The notes beneath the pieces are model-generated. The model was not told where the DNA came from. It did not search any database and saw only the letters and a program-made list of their open reading frames with translations. Below are positions 33,054 to 41,818 of a stretch of 64,000 nt of DNA, one piece after another. This DNA comes from Achromobacter agilis. Lineage in GTDB: Bacteria; Pseudomonadota; Gammaproteobacteria; Burkholderiales; Burkholderiaceae_B. Location: positions 124,001 through 188,000 of the forward strand of contig NZ_UFQB01000010.1 in the NCBI RefSeq assembly GCF_900496965.1. Direction: 5' to 3'. The position numbers and the translations under genes are program-made. Numbering within the stretch: the first letter of the stretch is position 1; the number at the start of each line of letters is the position of its first letter.

Positions 33054-33571
33054 CGCGGCAGGGTTACCCCTAGCCTCGGATCATAGACAAACCGCTCTCG
33101 CCGCGCGACGTCAACCCGCTTGGCATCCGGATGCGCCGGATTGAGAAGAAAATTGCAGTCCGGCACTCCGCGGCACGCCACGATCGCGCTGGGCACCTGC
33201 AGCAGCGCCGACACGCCCGACGCGACCCAGTAGTCCCCCGCCTCCTGCGCCGCCTCGGCGAACGGCACGGCGTCCCAGAAGGGATAATCTTCCTGCAGCT
33301 GGTCCAGGGTCAGGATCTGCCTGCTTTCATAAACAGCGCGGGGCACCGACAGCTCGATCAGATAGCGGTTGGCCTGCTCGGACGCCCGCGCCGCGAAATG
33401 CACCACGGTTTCCAGCACCGCGAGGGCCACGCAGGACGAGGCATAGACCACCGCCGTGCCCGGGCTGTTGTAGCGGCCGCCGACGGCCGCCGCGCCCCCG
33501 CCGCTCAGGTCGTCCGCCCGGTACTTGCCGGCCGTGGTGCCGATACGCCATAACGAAACGTTGGCAGTCAC
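33047..33571 (-). CDS. RES-domain toxin
   Basis: 174 residues, toxin half of a RES/Xre toxin-antitoxin pair; characterised members deplete NAD+. RES features: LWRIGTTAGKYRADD, GGRYNSPGTAVVYAS (conserved Arg and Tyr), ALAVLETVVH (Glu), LQVPSAIVA (Ser) and NFLLNPAHPDAKRV. The start is GTG 33571 with AAGGCGG just upstream, 40 bp after the antitoxin stop. The family normally ends soon after YDPRL; here GVTLPRV and the stop codon come from the palindromic repeat, so the original 3' end has been replaced. Confidence 0.9.
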   Translation of the reverse strand: MTANVSLWRIGTTAGKYRADDLSGGGAAAVGGRYNSPGTAVVYASSCVALAVLETVVHFAARASEQANRYLIELSVPRAVYESRQILTLDQLQEDYPFWDAVPFAEAAQEAGDYWVASGVSALLQVPSAIVACRGVPDCNFLLNPAHPDAKRVDVARRERFVYDPRLGVTLPRV

Positions 33572-33611
33572 AGGGCCGCCTTCATGCTGCGCGCCCGAGT
33601 CTTTTGCGGGC

Positions 33612-34097
33612 TCATGCGTAGACGCCGGCGGCCGCGCGGGCCAGCGTGTCTTCGACGATGCGGCTGCTGGCGTCCGACGTCAGCAGCGACAGCGGCTTGA
33701 CGTTGCCCAGCGCGGGCACGGGCGTATTCAGCCACTGCACCGCTTCTTCTTCGCTGCCCAGCACCTGACGGGCCACCCGGACCACCCGCGCCACGCGGGC
33801 AAGGCGGTCGGATTCGCCGAGAGGCAACATATGGCCTTCGCGGGTCCAGCGGGACAGCGATGCCGCCTTGACCTCGGTGATCGCCATGATTTCCGATTTG
33901 GGCACCTGGAGATAGTCGGCGGCATCGTCGACCATCTGCGCAGGCAGGCCGCGGCTTACGTCGCGCGCCATTTCCATCAGCGGACTGTCCACCAGCCCGC
34001 GGAACAGCTGCTTGGTCCGCACCGCGGCATGGCGAGGCGGCCGCTTGGCGGTCGCGCCGCGCTTGGCGGGGGATTTTTCGGCGATGGCGATGGTCAT
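33612..34097 (-). CDS. DUF2384 (Xre/MbcA/ParS-type) antitoxin
   Basis: 161 residues. A basic Lys/Arg/Ala tail (residues 1-30) is followed by an Xre-like helical region (about 45-95, including VPKSEIMAITEVKAASLSRW) and the C-terminal DUF2384 domain (RLARVARVVRVARQVLGSEEEAVQWLNTPVPALGN, of which EEEAVQWLNTPVPALGN is the hallmark). It neutralises the RES protein encoded just downstream. An inverted repeat 40-76 bp before its ATG is a likely autoregulatory operator. Confidence 0.9.
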   Translation of the reverse strand: MTIAIAEKSPAKRGATAKRPPRHAAVRTKQLFRGLVDSPLMEMARDVSRGLPAQMVDDAADYLQVPKSEIMAITEVKAASLSRWTREGHMLPLGESDRLARVARVVRVARQVLGSEEEAVQWLNTPVPALGNVKPLSLLTSDASSRIVEDTLARAAAGVYA

Positions 34098-34136
34098 GGC
34101 ACGCTCCTGGACGGCCGCGGCCCTGAGGCTGCGAGT

Positions 34137-34173
34137 ATTACCAAATTGAATTCATGATATCCCATTTGGTAAT
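34137..34173. promoter_or_regulatory. Autoregulatory operator of the toxin-antitoxin operon
   Basis: ATTACCAAAT (34137-34146) and ATTTGGTAAT (34164-34173) are perfect 10-bp inverted arms with a 17-bp AT-rich spacer containing GAATTC. It lies 40 bp upstream of the antitoxin ATG (34097), overlapping where the promoter must be. Confidence 0.6.
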
Positions 34174-34293
34174 TCGAAGGCAAGGCCATCACGCCTGGCG
34201 ACGGCCCTCATTGGCGTGCGGGCGTGCGCCGGATTTGGGCCTATCATAGGCGGCTGTAACACGATTAATCAGACTCTTCGACAAGGACAGGCA

Positions 34294-34671
34294 ATGACGG
34301 ACCGGCAGCTCACGATACTCGCGGCGTTGAACCTCATGGTGGCGGTGGGCGCCGGAGCCTTCGGCGCCCATGGCCTCAAGCGCATGCTGACGCCCGAACT
34401 GCTGTCCGTCTGGCAGACTGGCGTGCTCTACCATCTGATCCATGCGCTGGGCCTGCTGGCCGTCGCCCTGCTGGGCGCCCGCTACGGCTCGCCCTTGCTG
34501 TCGGCGGCCGGCGTCGTGATGTTCGCGGGGATCGTGCTGTTTTCCGGCAGCCTGTATATCCTGTCCCTGACGGGCACGCACTGGCTCGGCGCCGTAACGC
34601 CCTTCGGCGGAGCCGCCTTCCTCGCCTCGTGGGCCATGGTCGCGCTGGCGGCCTATCGCGCCCAGGGCTGA
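34294..34671 (+). CDS. DUF423 small membrane protein (YgdD-like)
   Basis: 125 residues with four hydrophobic helices. Family signature: GAGAFGAHGLK near the N-terminus, WQTGVLYHLIHALGLLAV, ILFSGSLYILSLTG, and GAVTPFGGAAFLASW. Function unknown. ATG 34294 has AAGGA seven bases upstream; earlier in-frame codons (34216) lack one. It is followed 77 bp later by the EamA gene in the same direction. Confidence 0.9.
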   Translation: MTDRQLTILAALNLMVAVGAGAFGAHGLKRMLTPELLSVWQTGVLYHLIHALGLLAVALLGARYGSPLLSAAGVVMFAGIVLFSGSLYILSLTGTHWLGAVTPFGGAAFLASWAMVALAAYRAQG

Positions 34672-34748
34672 CACGGCCCTGGAACGGGCCGCGCTTTTTC
34701 CATCCCATTCCCAACGGCGGCAGGAACCGCCGATTTTCCAGGCTGTAG

Positions 34749-35663
34749 ATGTCCACCTCGACCGCATTGCCCGCCACCCAGACTCACTCCGCCGCCGCAG
34801 GGATCGCCTGCGTGGTGGGCGGCATTTTCTTTCTGACCCTGAGCGACGCCAACGCCAAATGGCTGGGCTCTGCCTACAACCCGCTGCAGATCCTGTTCCT
34901 GCGCGCCCTCATCGCGCTGCCTTTCGTCATGACGCTGGCGCTCTGGCTGGGCGGACGCCGGGTGCTGCGGACCACGCACCCCGGGCTGCACCTCACGCGC
35001 GGAGCCATCAACGTGGTGTCCGCCTGTTGTTTCTATCTGGGCCTGCGCGCGCTGCCCCTGGCCGAAGCCACGGCCATCGCCTTCGCCGCACCGCTGTTCG
35101 TAACGGCGCTGTCCGTGCTGATCCTGAAAGAACGCGTGGACGGCAAACGCTGGCTTGCGGTGCTGGCAGGCTTCGCCGGCGTGCTGATCGTCGTCCGTCC
35201 GGGCACGGCGGCCTTCCAGGCGGCCACCCTGCTGCCGCTCACGACCGCCCTGCTCTACGCGGTCATGATGATCACCGCACGCGGCATCAGCCGCGGCGAA
35301 GGCATGCTGACGACGACCTTCTACATCGTGCTGGGCCAGTTGGTATGCAGCGCGGTGGGCCTGCCCTGGGTCTGGCGCACGCCTGCCATGGACGACCTGC
35401 CGTACTTCGGCGCCGTGGCGCTGTTCAGCACGCTGGGGCTGGCCTTGATCACGCAGGGCTTCCGCATCGGCCCTGCCTCGGTGGTCGCGCCCTTCGACTA
35501 CACCGGCCTGATCTGGGCCACGATCCTCGGCTGGCTCTTCTGGCGCGAAGCGCCCGACGCCTATGCCTACCTGGGTGCGCTGTTCATCGCCGGCAGCGGC
35601 GTCTACATCGCCGTGCGCGAAGCGCGCGCCAAGGCCAGGACGCGCCGGCCCGCCGCGGGCTGA
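34749..35663 (+). CDS. EamA (DMT superfamily) transporter
   Basis: 304 residues, ten hydrophobic helices arranged as two EamA repeats: first repeat around GGIFFLTLSDANAKWL to AGFAGVLIVVRPG, second around LLPLTTALLYAVMMITARG to LGALFIAGSGVYIAVREAR. Inner-membrane exporter of metabolites or amino-acid-like compounds; specificity unknown. It converges with the GST gene, only 7 bp away. Confidence 0.9.
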   Translation: MSTSTALPATQTHSAAAGIACVVGGIFFLTLSDANAKWLGSAYNPLQILFLRALIALPFVMTLALWLGGRRVLRTTHPGLHLTRGAINVVSACCFYLGLRALPLAEATAIAFAAPLFVTALSVLILKERVDGKRWLAVLAGFAGVLIVVRPGTAAFQAATLLPLTTALLYAVMMITARGISRGEGMLTTTFYIVLGQLVCSAVGLPWVWRTPAMDDLPYFGAVALFSTLGLALITQGFRIGPASVVAPFDYTGLIWATILGWLFWREAPDAYAYLGALFIAGSGVYIAVREARAKARTRRPAAG

Positions 35664-35670
35664 CCCGCCG

Positions 35671-36309
35671 CTACTCCGTGGGCGGCGGGAAATGCCGGCG
35701 CAGCACGCGGGCCACGTTCGGCTCCTGCGCAGCCTCGCGGGCCACCGCGGTCAAGGCCGGGCAGACCGACTCGAACCACGCCTGCCCCGGACGCCAGCGC
35801 GTCATCACCGTCACGTACAGGTCCAGCGCCGAAAACCGCCGGCCGAGCATGTGCGGCGCGCCGGCCTGGCGTTCCAGCTCCTGCCACAACTCGGCCCGCC
35901 GCATGTGCACGCGCTCGCGCAGCAGGTCGGCGGGCGCGCCGGCGGTGGTCCATTGCGGCGGATTGTCGCCATACGTGAACGTGGGATAGATCGCGCCCAC
36001 CAGGCGGATCAGCAGGTTCAGGAAACGCGCCCGTTCCGGCTTGTCGGCGGGCGGCGCCAGCCCGGCCTGCGGCGCGACGTCGTGCAGGTGCAGGATCATG
36101 GCCGCGCTCTCGGTCATCACATCGCCATCCGGCATGACCAGCGTCGGCACCTGGCCCAGCGGATTCAGCTGCAGCAGGCGGTCGCGCTCCGGCCCGGGCT
36201 TCAGGTAGGGAACGTCCGTCAGCGTGTACGGCACGTTGGCCAGCACCAGCGCCATTTCGACGATGGCGGACCCGCAACCCGCGGACCCGATCAGTTCATA
36301 TGGTTTCAT
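35671..36309 (-). CDS. Glutathione S-transferase family protein
   Basis: 212 residues. Thioredoxin-like N-terminal domain with SAGCGSAIVEMALVLANVPY and the cis-proline and gamma-Glu contact QLNPLGQVPTLVMPDGDVMTESAAM; a helical C-terminal domain follows. The usual catalytic Tyr/Ser position is occupied by the SAGCGS segment, so the mechanism may use Ser or Cys. ATG 36309 has GGAGGG eight bases upstream. Its ATG lies 5 bp past the stop of the sugar dehydrogenase gene, so the two form an operon. Confidence 0.86.
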   Translation of the reverse strand: MKPYELIGSAGCGSAIVEMALVLANVPYTLTDVPYLKPGPERDRLLQLNPLGQVPTLVMPDGDVMTESAAMILHLHDVAPQAGLAPPADKPERARFLNLLIRLVGAIYPTFTYGDNPPQWTTAGAPADLLRERVHMRRAELWQELERQAGAPHMLGRRFSALDLYVTVMTRWRPGQAWFESVCPALTAVAREAAQEPNVARVLRRHFPPPTE

Positions 36310-36314
36310 GGCAT

Positions 36315-37469
36315 TCACCCTCCGGAGTCCGCCGGCGCCACCCGCAGCAATTCGCCGGGCGAGGCGTCGGTCAGCACGTACACATAACCGTCCGGCCCCT
36401 GCCGCACATCGCGTATGCGGTTCTTGCGGTCGACCAGCAACCGCTCCTGCGACACCACGCGGTCGCCGTCCAGGGTCAGGCGGATCAGGTTCTGGTTGGC
36501 CAGCGCACCGATGAACACCGAATTGCGCCACGCCGGAAACCGGTCGGCGTCATAGAAGGCCATCCCGCTGATCGCGGGCGACTTGGGCCACCAGAACAGC
36601 GGCGGCTCCATGCCGGGCAGTATGTCGCCCTTGGCTTCGGGTATCGGCAGGCCGGAATAGTTGATGCCATGGGTCGCCAGCGGCCAGCCATAGTTCTTGC
36701 CCCGTCGGACGAGATTGATCTCGTCGCCGCCGCGCGGCCCGTGCTCGTTTTCCCAGAGCTCGCCCGACCAGGGATTCAGCGCCATGCCCTGGGGGTTGCG
36801 GTGCCCGTAGGACCAGATTTCCGGCCGGGCGCCGGCCTGGCCCACGAAGGGGTTGTCCGGCGGCACGGAGCCGTCGGCCTTCAGCCGCACCACCTTGCCT
36901 TGCAGCTTGCCCAGTTCCTGGGCGGTGGGCCGCTGGTTGTTCTCGCCCAGCGAGATATAGAGATAGCCCTGGCGGTCGAACACCAGGCGCGACCCGTAGT
37001 GCAGGCCGGACGACAGCTTGGGCTCCTGCCGGAACAGCACGCGGAAATCCTCCAGGGCCGTGCCGTCGTCGGCCAGGCGTCCACGGCCGACGGCGGTGCC
37101 GCTGCGGGATCCATCGGCTTCGGCATAGGACAGGTAGACATAGCGGTCCGTGGCGAAATCCGGAGAAAGCACGACATCGAGCAGGCCGCCCTGCCCCTGC
37201 GCCGCCACCTTCGGCAGGCCGCCCAGGGGCTTGGACAGCCCGCCCGCCGCGCGCAGCAGGCGCAGGCTGCCGGAACGCTCGGTGATCAGCATGTCGCCGC
37301 CGGGCAGGAAGGCCATCGACCAAGGATGGTCAAGCCCACTCGCCACGATAGTGACGCGGGCCACCACGGAAGGCGGTTCGGAAGCCGCCTGCGCTGGCGC
37401 CGCGAATGCCGCGGACAGCGTCAGGAGCAGGAAGAAAACGCGCGTGCTCGCGGCGGGGCGTAGCGGCAT
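36315..37469 (-). CDS. PQQ-dependent aldose sugar dehydrogenase (YliI-like)
   Basis: 384 residues from ATG 37469, with GGAG six bases upstream. The signal peptide (residues 1-28, ending APAQAA) sends it to the periplasm. Six-bladed beta-propeller of the GDH-B/YliI family: GLDHPWSMAFLPGGDMLITE (catalytic His), GGLLDVVLSPDFA, SLGENNQRP, YGHRNPQGMAL, ENEHGPRGGDEIN (PQQ and calcium region), GKNYGWP. It oxidises aldose sugars with PQQ as cofactor, feeding periplasmic electron acceptors. No PQQ biosynthesis gene is in the window. Confidence 0.9.
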   Translation of the reverse strand: MPLRPAASTRVFFLLLTLSAAFAAPAQAASEPPSVVARVTIVASGLDHPWSMAFLPGGDMLITERSGSLRLLRAAGGLSKPLGGLPKVAAQGQGGLLDVVLSPDFATDRYVYLSYAEADGSRSGTAVGRGRLADDGTALEDFRVLFRQEPKLSSGLHYGSRLVFDRQGYLYISLGENNQRPTAQELGKLQGKVVRLKADGSVPPDNPFVGQAGARPEIWSYGHRNPQGMALNPWSGELWENEHGPRGGDEINLVRRGKNYGWPLATHGINYSGLPIPEAKGDILPGMEPPLFWWPKSPAISGMAFYDADRFPAWRNSVFIGALANQNLIRLTLDGDRVVSQERLLVDRKNRIRDVRQGPDGYVYVLTDASPGELLRVAPADSGG

Positions 37470-37624
37470 GGACATCTCCGGCGGGGCAACTGGTTCGAAT
37501 GCGTCGTGGCGGGGCGCAGCGCATGGCCCGGCACGGCGCGAGGCCCGCGGGCAGACGCGCGGGTGGCGTACCATATCGGCCACGGACGGGAGCTCCCGTC
37601 CTTCCTCTCAGGAGACTCCATCAC

Positions 37625-38236
37625 ATGAAACTGTACTACATGCCCGGCGCGTGCTCGCTCGCTTCCCACATCGTCCTCGAATGGATCGGCAAGCCCTACG
37701 AAGCGCACAAGCTCAGCCGCGATGAACTGAAAGGGCCGGAGTTCCTGAAGGTCAATCCGCTGGGCGCCGTGCCGGCGCTGTCGGACGGCGACTGGACGGT
37801 CACGCAGAACGCCGCCATCCTGGAGCACCTTGCCGAACAGGCTCCGCAGTCCAAACTGATGGGCGACGGCTCGTCCCGCGCGCGCGCCGAAGTGCGCCGC
37901 TGGCTCGGTTTCATCAATTCCGACGTCCACAAGACCTTCTCGATGATCTTCGGCGCGCCGCGCTTCCTGTCCGAAGAAAGCGCGCAGAAGGAACTGGCCG
38001 GTTCCGCCTCGAAACTGCTGACCAAGCTGTTCTCGCAACTGGACGCGCAACTGGCCGGTAAGCCCTACCTGACGGGCGATGCGCCCTCCATCGCCGACGC
38101 CTACCTGTACGTGGTGCTGCGCTGGGCGCGCGCCAAGGAAGTGGATCTGTCGGGCCAGGACAACCTGGCCGCCTTCTTCAAGCGCATGGAAGCCGACAAA
38201 GCCGTGCAGACCGCGCTGGCGGCCGAAGGCCTGTAA
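37625..38236 (+). CDS. Beta-class-like glutathione S-transferase
   Basis: 203 residues. MKLYYMPGACSLASHIVLEW is the bacterial beta-class opening, with the Cys at position 10 that forms a mixed disulfide with glutathione. VNPLGAVPALSDGDWTVTQNAAIL supplies the glutathione backbone and gamma-Glu contacts (Glu replaced by Gln at the usual E-S pair). The C-terminal GDAPSIADAYLYVVLRWA is the conserved N-capping/hydrophobic staple region. ATG 37625 has AGGAG upstream. It is divergent from the sugar dehydrogenase gene. Confidence 0.92.
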   Translation: MKLYYMPGACSLASHIVLEWIGKPYEAHKLSRDELKGPEFLKVNPLGAVPALSDGDWTVTQNAAILEHLAEQAPQSKLMGDGSSRARAEVRRWLGFINSDVHKTFSMIFGAPRFLSEESAQKELAGSASKLLTKLFSQLDAQLAGKPYLTGDAPSIADAYLYVVLRWARAKEVDLSGQDNLAAFFKRMEADKAVQTALAAEGL

Positions 38237-38269
38237 TCGGCACGGGGCCGCGGCGATCGCGGGCCCCCT

Positions 38270-39235
38270 TCAGCCGGCGGCGCCCGGCGCTCCCGCCAGA
38301 TCGGGGGGCGCGCCTTCCTCCAGCGTCTTCTTCACGGCCGCCAGAAAGCGCCTTGCCAGCAGGGGCGGCGCGCTCAGGTTCGAATGCGTGGCCCAGATGT
38401 CCACGCTGGCCGCCGGCGATATCGGCCGCAGTACCATGTGCGCGGCCTGATCGGGCGTGACGCACCAGGCGTCCACCAGGGCCGGCCCCAGCCCCTGCTG
38501 CACGAACGAGCAGGCGGTCACCGGCGAATGCACCTCCACCGCGGCCGGACAGGCCCTGCCTTCGTCGAAGAACGGCTTGAGCGCGCGGGCCAGCGGCGTA
38601 TCGCGCGGATAGCCGATCCACGCCGCCGTCGAAAAATCCTCCGGGCGCACCACCTCGAGGCCGGCCAGCGGATGCGCGGCCGGCAGCACGCAGATCACCG
38701 GCACCTGCGCCAGCCGCAGCGACGTCAGGTTGGGATGGTCCGGAGGCTGCATGGAGATGCCGATGTCCGCCTGCCCCGACAGGAAATAGGCGGCCAGTTC
38801 ATCGAAGGTCACGCTGCGGTAGTCGACCCGCGCGTCGGCATTGCGGTTGCGGAAGCGGTCCAGCGCCGTCGGAATCAGGCGCTGGCCGAAGCTGGCGCTG
38901 GCGACGATCTTCAGCATGCCCGCGCCCGATTGCGCCAGGCTGGCGGCCAGGTCGTTCACGCGCTGGATGCCGCCATACACCTGCTCCACCTCCGCGTACA
39001 GCCGCCGCGCCTCGGCGGTGGGCGACAGCCGGCTCTTCACCCTTTCGAACAGTCGGTAGCCCAGGCGGCTCTCGGTCAGCGCGAGCACCCGGCTAACCGC
39101 CGGCTGCGACACGTGCAGCATCCGCCCCGCGCCGCTGATCGAACCCGACATCATGATGGCCCGGAACACCTCGATCTGCCTCAGGTTCAGCGGGCGTCCG
39201 GCAGCCGGCCCCACCTCGTCCTCATAGGCGTACAT
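38270..39235 (-). CDS. LysR family regulator of the D-amino-acid operon
   Basis: 321 residues from ATG 39235 with a G-rich Shine-Dalgarno. An acidic 15-residue lead precedes the HTH (NLRQIEVFRAIMMSGSISGAGRMLHVSQPAVSRVLALTES; its core VSQPAVSRVLALTES). The effector domain begins about residue 105. It is closest in appearance to OccR/NocR/DsdC-type regulators with the 'MMSGSISGAG' HTH. It diverges from a Bug-deacylase-racemase operon, and a good T-N11-A dyad lies between, so it should control that operon. Confidence 0.9.
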   Translation of the reverse strand: MYAYEDEVGPAAGRPLNLRQIEVFRAIMMSGSISGAGRMLHVSQPAVSRVLALTESRLGYRLFERVKSRLSPTAEARRLYAEVEQVYGGIQRVNDLAASLAQSGAGMLKIVASASFGQRLIPTALDRFRNRNADARVDYRSVTFDELAAYFLSGQADIGISMQPPDHPNLTSLRLAQVPVICVLPAAHPLAGLEVVRPEDFSTAAWIGYPRDTPLARALKPFFDEGRACPAAVEVHSPVTACSFVQQGLGPALVDAWCVTPDQAAHMVLRPISPAASVDIWATHSNLSAPPLLARRFLAAVKKTLEEGAPPDLAGAPGAAG

Positions 39236-39270
39236 ATCCACTTTTCCCCCGCGCCAGTCATACCGAATCG

Positions 39271-39285
39271 ATAACGGCTGATTAT
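39271..39285. promoter_or_regulatory. LysR-type box
   Basis: ATAA-CGGCTGA-TTAT is a perfect 4-bp dyad around 7 bp and satisfies T-N11-A. It lies 36 bp from the LysR ATG and 89 bp from the Bug gene ATG, the usual place for the LysR recognition site. Confidence 0.5.
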
Positions 39286-39373
39286 AGGTTTTCGACATTT
39301 TTCGATGACGGCCCTGCGCGGCCCCGGGTGTAACCTGCCGGCCTCGACCACAACAGAACCAGGGGAAAACATC

Positions 39374-40348
39374 ATGCGCAACCTATTCTTCCGCGGCCTC
39401 TCCGCGCTGGCGCTCGGCGCCGCGCTGTCGGCCACCGCCGCCGGCGCCTATCCCGACAAGCCCGTCACCTTCGTGGTGCCCTCCGCGGCCGGCGGCTCGC
39501 CCGACGTGCTGTCGCGCCTGATCACGACCCAGATCGCGCGCGACACCGGCGCCACGATGGTCATCGAGAACCGTCCGGGCGCGGCCGGCAATATCGGCAT
39601 AGCCCTGGTCAAGCGCGCCGCGGCCGACGGCTACACAGTGGGCTACGGCAACATCAACACGCTGGCGGTGAACCGCTCGCTGTTCAAGCGCCTGCCCTAT
39701 GACGTGGACCAGGACCTGACGCCCGTCGCCCACCTGTTCGACCTGTACAACGCGCTGATCGTGCCGGCCGACTCGCCCATCAAGAGCGTGCAGGACCTGA
39801 TCGACCGCGCCCGCAAGGAACCCGGCCGCCTGTCCTACGGCGCCTCCGGCGTGGGCACCACCGGCCACATGGGCGGCGAGCTCTTCAAGAGCATGGCCAA
39901 GGTCGACGTGATGTTCATCCCCTACAACGGCGGCCCAGCCGCCATCCAGGATCTCCTGGGCGGCCGCCTGGACTACCTGTTCGTGAACACGTCGGAAGCC
40001 GCCCCGCTCGTCAAGAGCGGCAAGGTCCGCGCCATCGGCGTCAGCAGCCTGAAACGCCTGCCGCTCATGCCGGAAGTCCCGACCCTCGACGAAGCCGGCG
40101 TAAAGGGCTACGAAACCGTCTCCTGGGGCGGCGTGGTGGCGCCCAAGGGCACGCCGGACGACGTGGTGGCTACGTTGAACGCCGCCATCCAGAAGGCGCT
40201 GCAAGCCCCCGAGGTGCGCACCGGCCTGGCCACGCTGGGCGCGGAACCCGCCAGCGGCTCCCCCGCCGAATTCAAGCAATTGATCGACCGAGAAACCGCC
40301 AAGTGGCGCCAGATCATCGAATCCGCCGGCATCGAGAAGCTCGACTGA
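39374..40348 (+). CDS. Bug/TctC-family solute-binding protein
   Basis: 324 residues, tripartite tricarboxylate transporter receptor family, strongly expanded in Bordetella and relatives. Signal peptide residues 1-25. Family hallmarks: YPDKPVTFVVPSAAGGSPDVLSRL, VIENRPGAAGNIG, YNGGPAAIQDLLGGRLDY, GVVAPKGTP. No TctA/TctB membrane genes are nearby, as is usual for Bug proteins. The next gene, a D-aminoacylase-type enzyme, starts 2 bp after its stop, so the ligand is probably an N-acyl amino acid or related carboxylate. Confidence 0.93.
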   Translation: MRNLFFRGLSALALGAALSATAAGAYPDKPVTFVVPSAAGGSPDVLSRLITTQIARDTGATMVIENRPGAAGNIGIALVKRAAADGYTVGYGNINTLAVNRSLFKRLPYDVDQDLTPVAHLFDLYNALIVPADSPIKSVQDLIDRARKEPGRLSYGASGVGTTGHMGGELFKSMAKVDVMFIPYNGGPAAIQDLLGGRLDYLFVNTSEAAPLVKSGKVRAIGVSSLKRLPLMPEVPTLDEAGVKGYETVSWGGVVAPKGTPDDVVATLNAAIQKALQAPEVRTGLATLGAEPASGSPAEFKQLIDRETAKWRQIIESAGIEKLD

Positions 40349-40350
40349 AC

Positions 40351-41817
40351 ATGGCCGCTCACCGCTTGCAGGCAGACTTCATCGTGGCGGGCGCCACGCT
40401 CATCGACGGCTCGGGTGGCCCCGCGCGCCAGGGCGACCTGGCCGTGCTGGGCACCCGCATCGCCGCCGTGGGCGATTTCGAGTATCCCCCCGGGGTGCCC
40501 GTCATCGACGCCCGCGATCGCGTCCTGGCGCCCGGCTTCATCGACTCCCATACCCACGACGACGGCTACCTGCTGGCGCACCCGGACATGCTGCCCAAAG
40601 TGTCGCAGGGCATCACCACGGTCGTCACCGGCAATTGCGGGATCAGCCTGGCGCCGCTGGCGCGCACGGAGATTCCACAGCCGCTGGACTTGCTGGGGCC
40701 CGCCCCGCTATTTCGCTATGGCACGTTCCGCGCCTGGATGGACGCGCTGCGCGATACGCCCGCGGCCGTGAACGTGGTGCCGCTGGTGGGCCACACCACG
40801 CTGCGCGTGGCGGTCATGGAAGACACCTCGCGCGCCGCCGACGGCAACGAACGCGCCGCCATGCGCGAACTGCTGCGGGAAGCGCTGGATGCCGGCGCCT
40901 TCGGCGTTTCCACCGGGACGTTCTACCCGCCGGCCAGTGCCGCGCCCACCGAAGAGATCATCGACGTCTGCGCGCCGCTGCGCGGACGCCCCGGCATCTA
41001 CGCCACCCATTTGCGCGACGAGGCGGACCACATTGCTCCCGCCATGGAGGAAGCCCTGCTGATCGGCCGCAAACTGGGCTGCCGCGTCGTGTTTTCGCAC
41101 CACAAGCTGGCGGGCGAGCGCAATCACGGCCGCAGCCGCGAAACGCTGGACCTCATCAGCCGCGCCGCCGCCACGCAACCCGTCTGCCTGGACTGCCACC
41201 CCTATCCCGCCACCTCCACGATGCTGCGGCTGGACCGGGCCCGGCTGGCCAGCCGCACGATGATCACCTGGTCCAAGGGCTATCCGGAAGCCACCGGGCG
41301 CGACTTCAACGAGGTCATGGCCGAACTGGGGCTGGACGACGCAGCCGCCATCGCCCGCCTGGCGCCGGCGGGCGCTATCTATTTCCTGATGGATCCGGCG
41401 GACGTCGAACGCATCTTCGCGCATCCCCTGACGATGGTGGGCTCCGACGGCCTGCCCTTCGACCCGCATCCGCACCCCCGCCAATGGGGCACCTTCACCA
41501 ACGTACTGCGCACGATGGTGCGCGAGCAGCGGCTGCTGTCCCTGGAGGCCGCCATCCACAAGATGACCGGCCTCGCCGCGGACCAATACGGCATCGCCGA
41601 GCGCGGCCGGCTGCGCGAGGGGTATCATGCTGACTTGGTGCTGTTCGATCCCGCCACCGTGACAGATGTGGCCACTTTTTCAGCTCCCATTCAGGCAAGC
41701 CAGGGTATTCAAGCGGTTTGGGTCAACGGCAAGCGCGTCTGGGACGGGGAACGGACCGGCGCCGAACGCCCGGGCCAGGTTCTGGCGCCCGGCGCGGCAT
41801 TACCTCGGAGTGAATAA
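40351..41817 (+). CDS. N-acyl-D-amino-acid deacylase-type amidohydrolase
   Basis: 488 residues, D-aminoacylase/dihydroorotase-like metal hydrolase. Metal and catalytic elements: GFIDSHTHDD (HxH), TGNCGISLAPL (metal Cys region as in D-aminoacylase), FGVSTGTFYPP, YATHLRDEADHI (His), VFSHHKLAGERNHG (His) and VGSDGLPFD (catalytic Asp). The C-terminal LREGYHADLVLFDP strand closes the beta sandwich. It should release D-amino acids from N-acyl-D-amino acids. It overlaps functionally with the following racemase: GTG of the racemase begins 1 bp after its TAA. Confidence 0.9.
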   Translation: MAAHRLQADFIVAGATLIDGSGGPARQGDLAVLGTRIAAVGDFEYPPGVPVIDARDRVLAPGFIDSHTHDDGYLLAHPDMLPKVSQGITTVVTGNCGISLAPLARTEIPQPLDLLGPAPLFRYGTFRAWMDALRDTPAAVNVVPLVGHTTLRVAVMEDTSRAADGNERAAMRELLREALDAGAFGVSTGTFYPPASAAPTEEIIDVCAPLRGRPGIYATHLRDEADHIAPAMEEALLIGRKLGCRVVFSHHKLAGERNHGRSRETLDLISRAAATQPVCLDCHPYPATSTMLRLDRARLASRTMITWSKGYPEATGRDFNEVMAELGLDDAAAIARLAPAGAIYFLMDPADVERIFAHPLTMVGSDGLPFDPHPHPRQWGTFTNVLRTMVREQRLLSLEAAIHKMTGLAADQYGIAERGRLREGYHADLVLFDPATVTDVATFSAPIQASQGIQAVWVNGKRVWDGERTGAERPGQVLAPGAALPRSE

Positions 41818-41818
41818 C

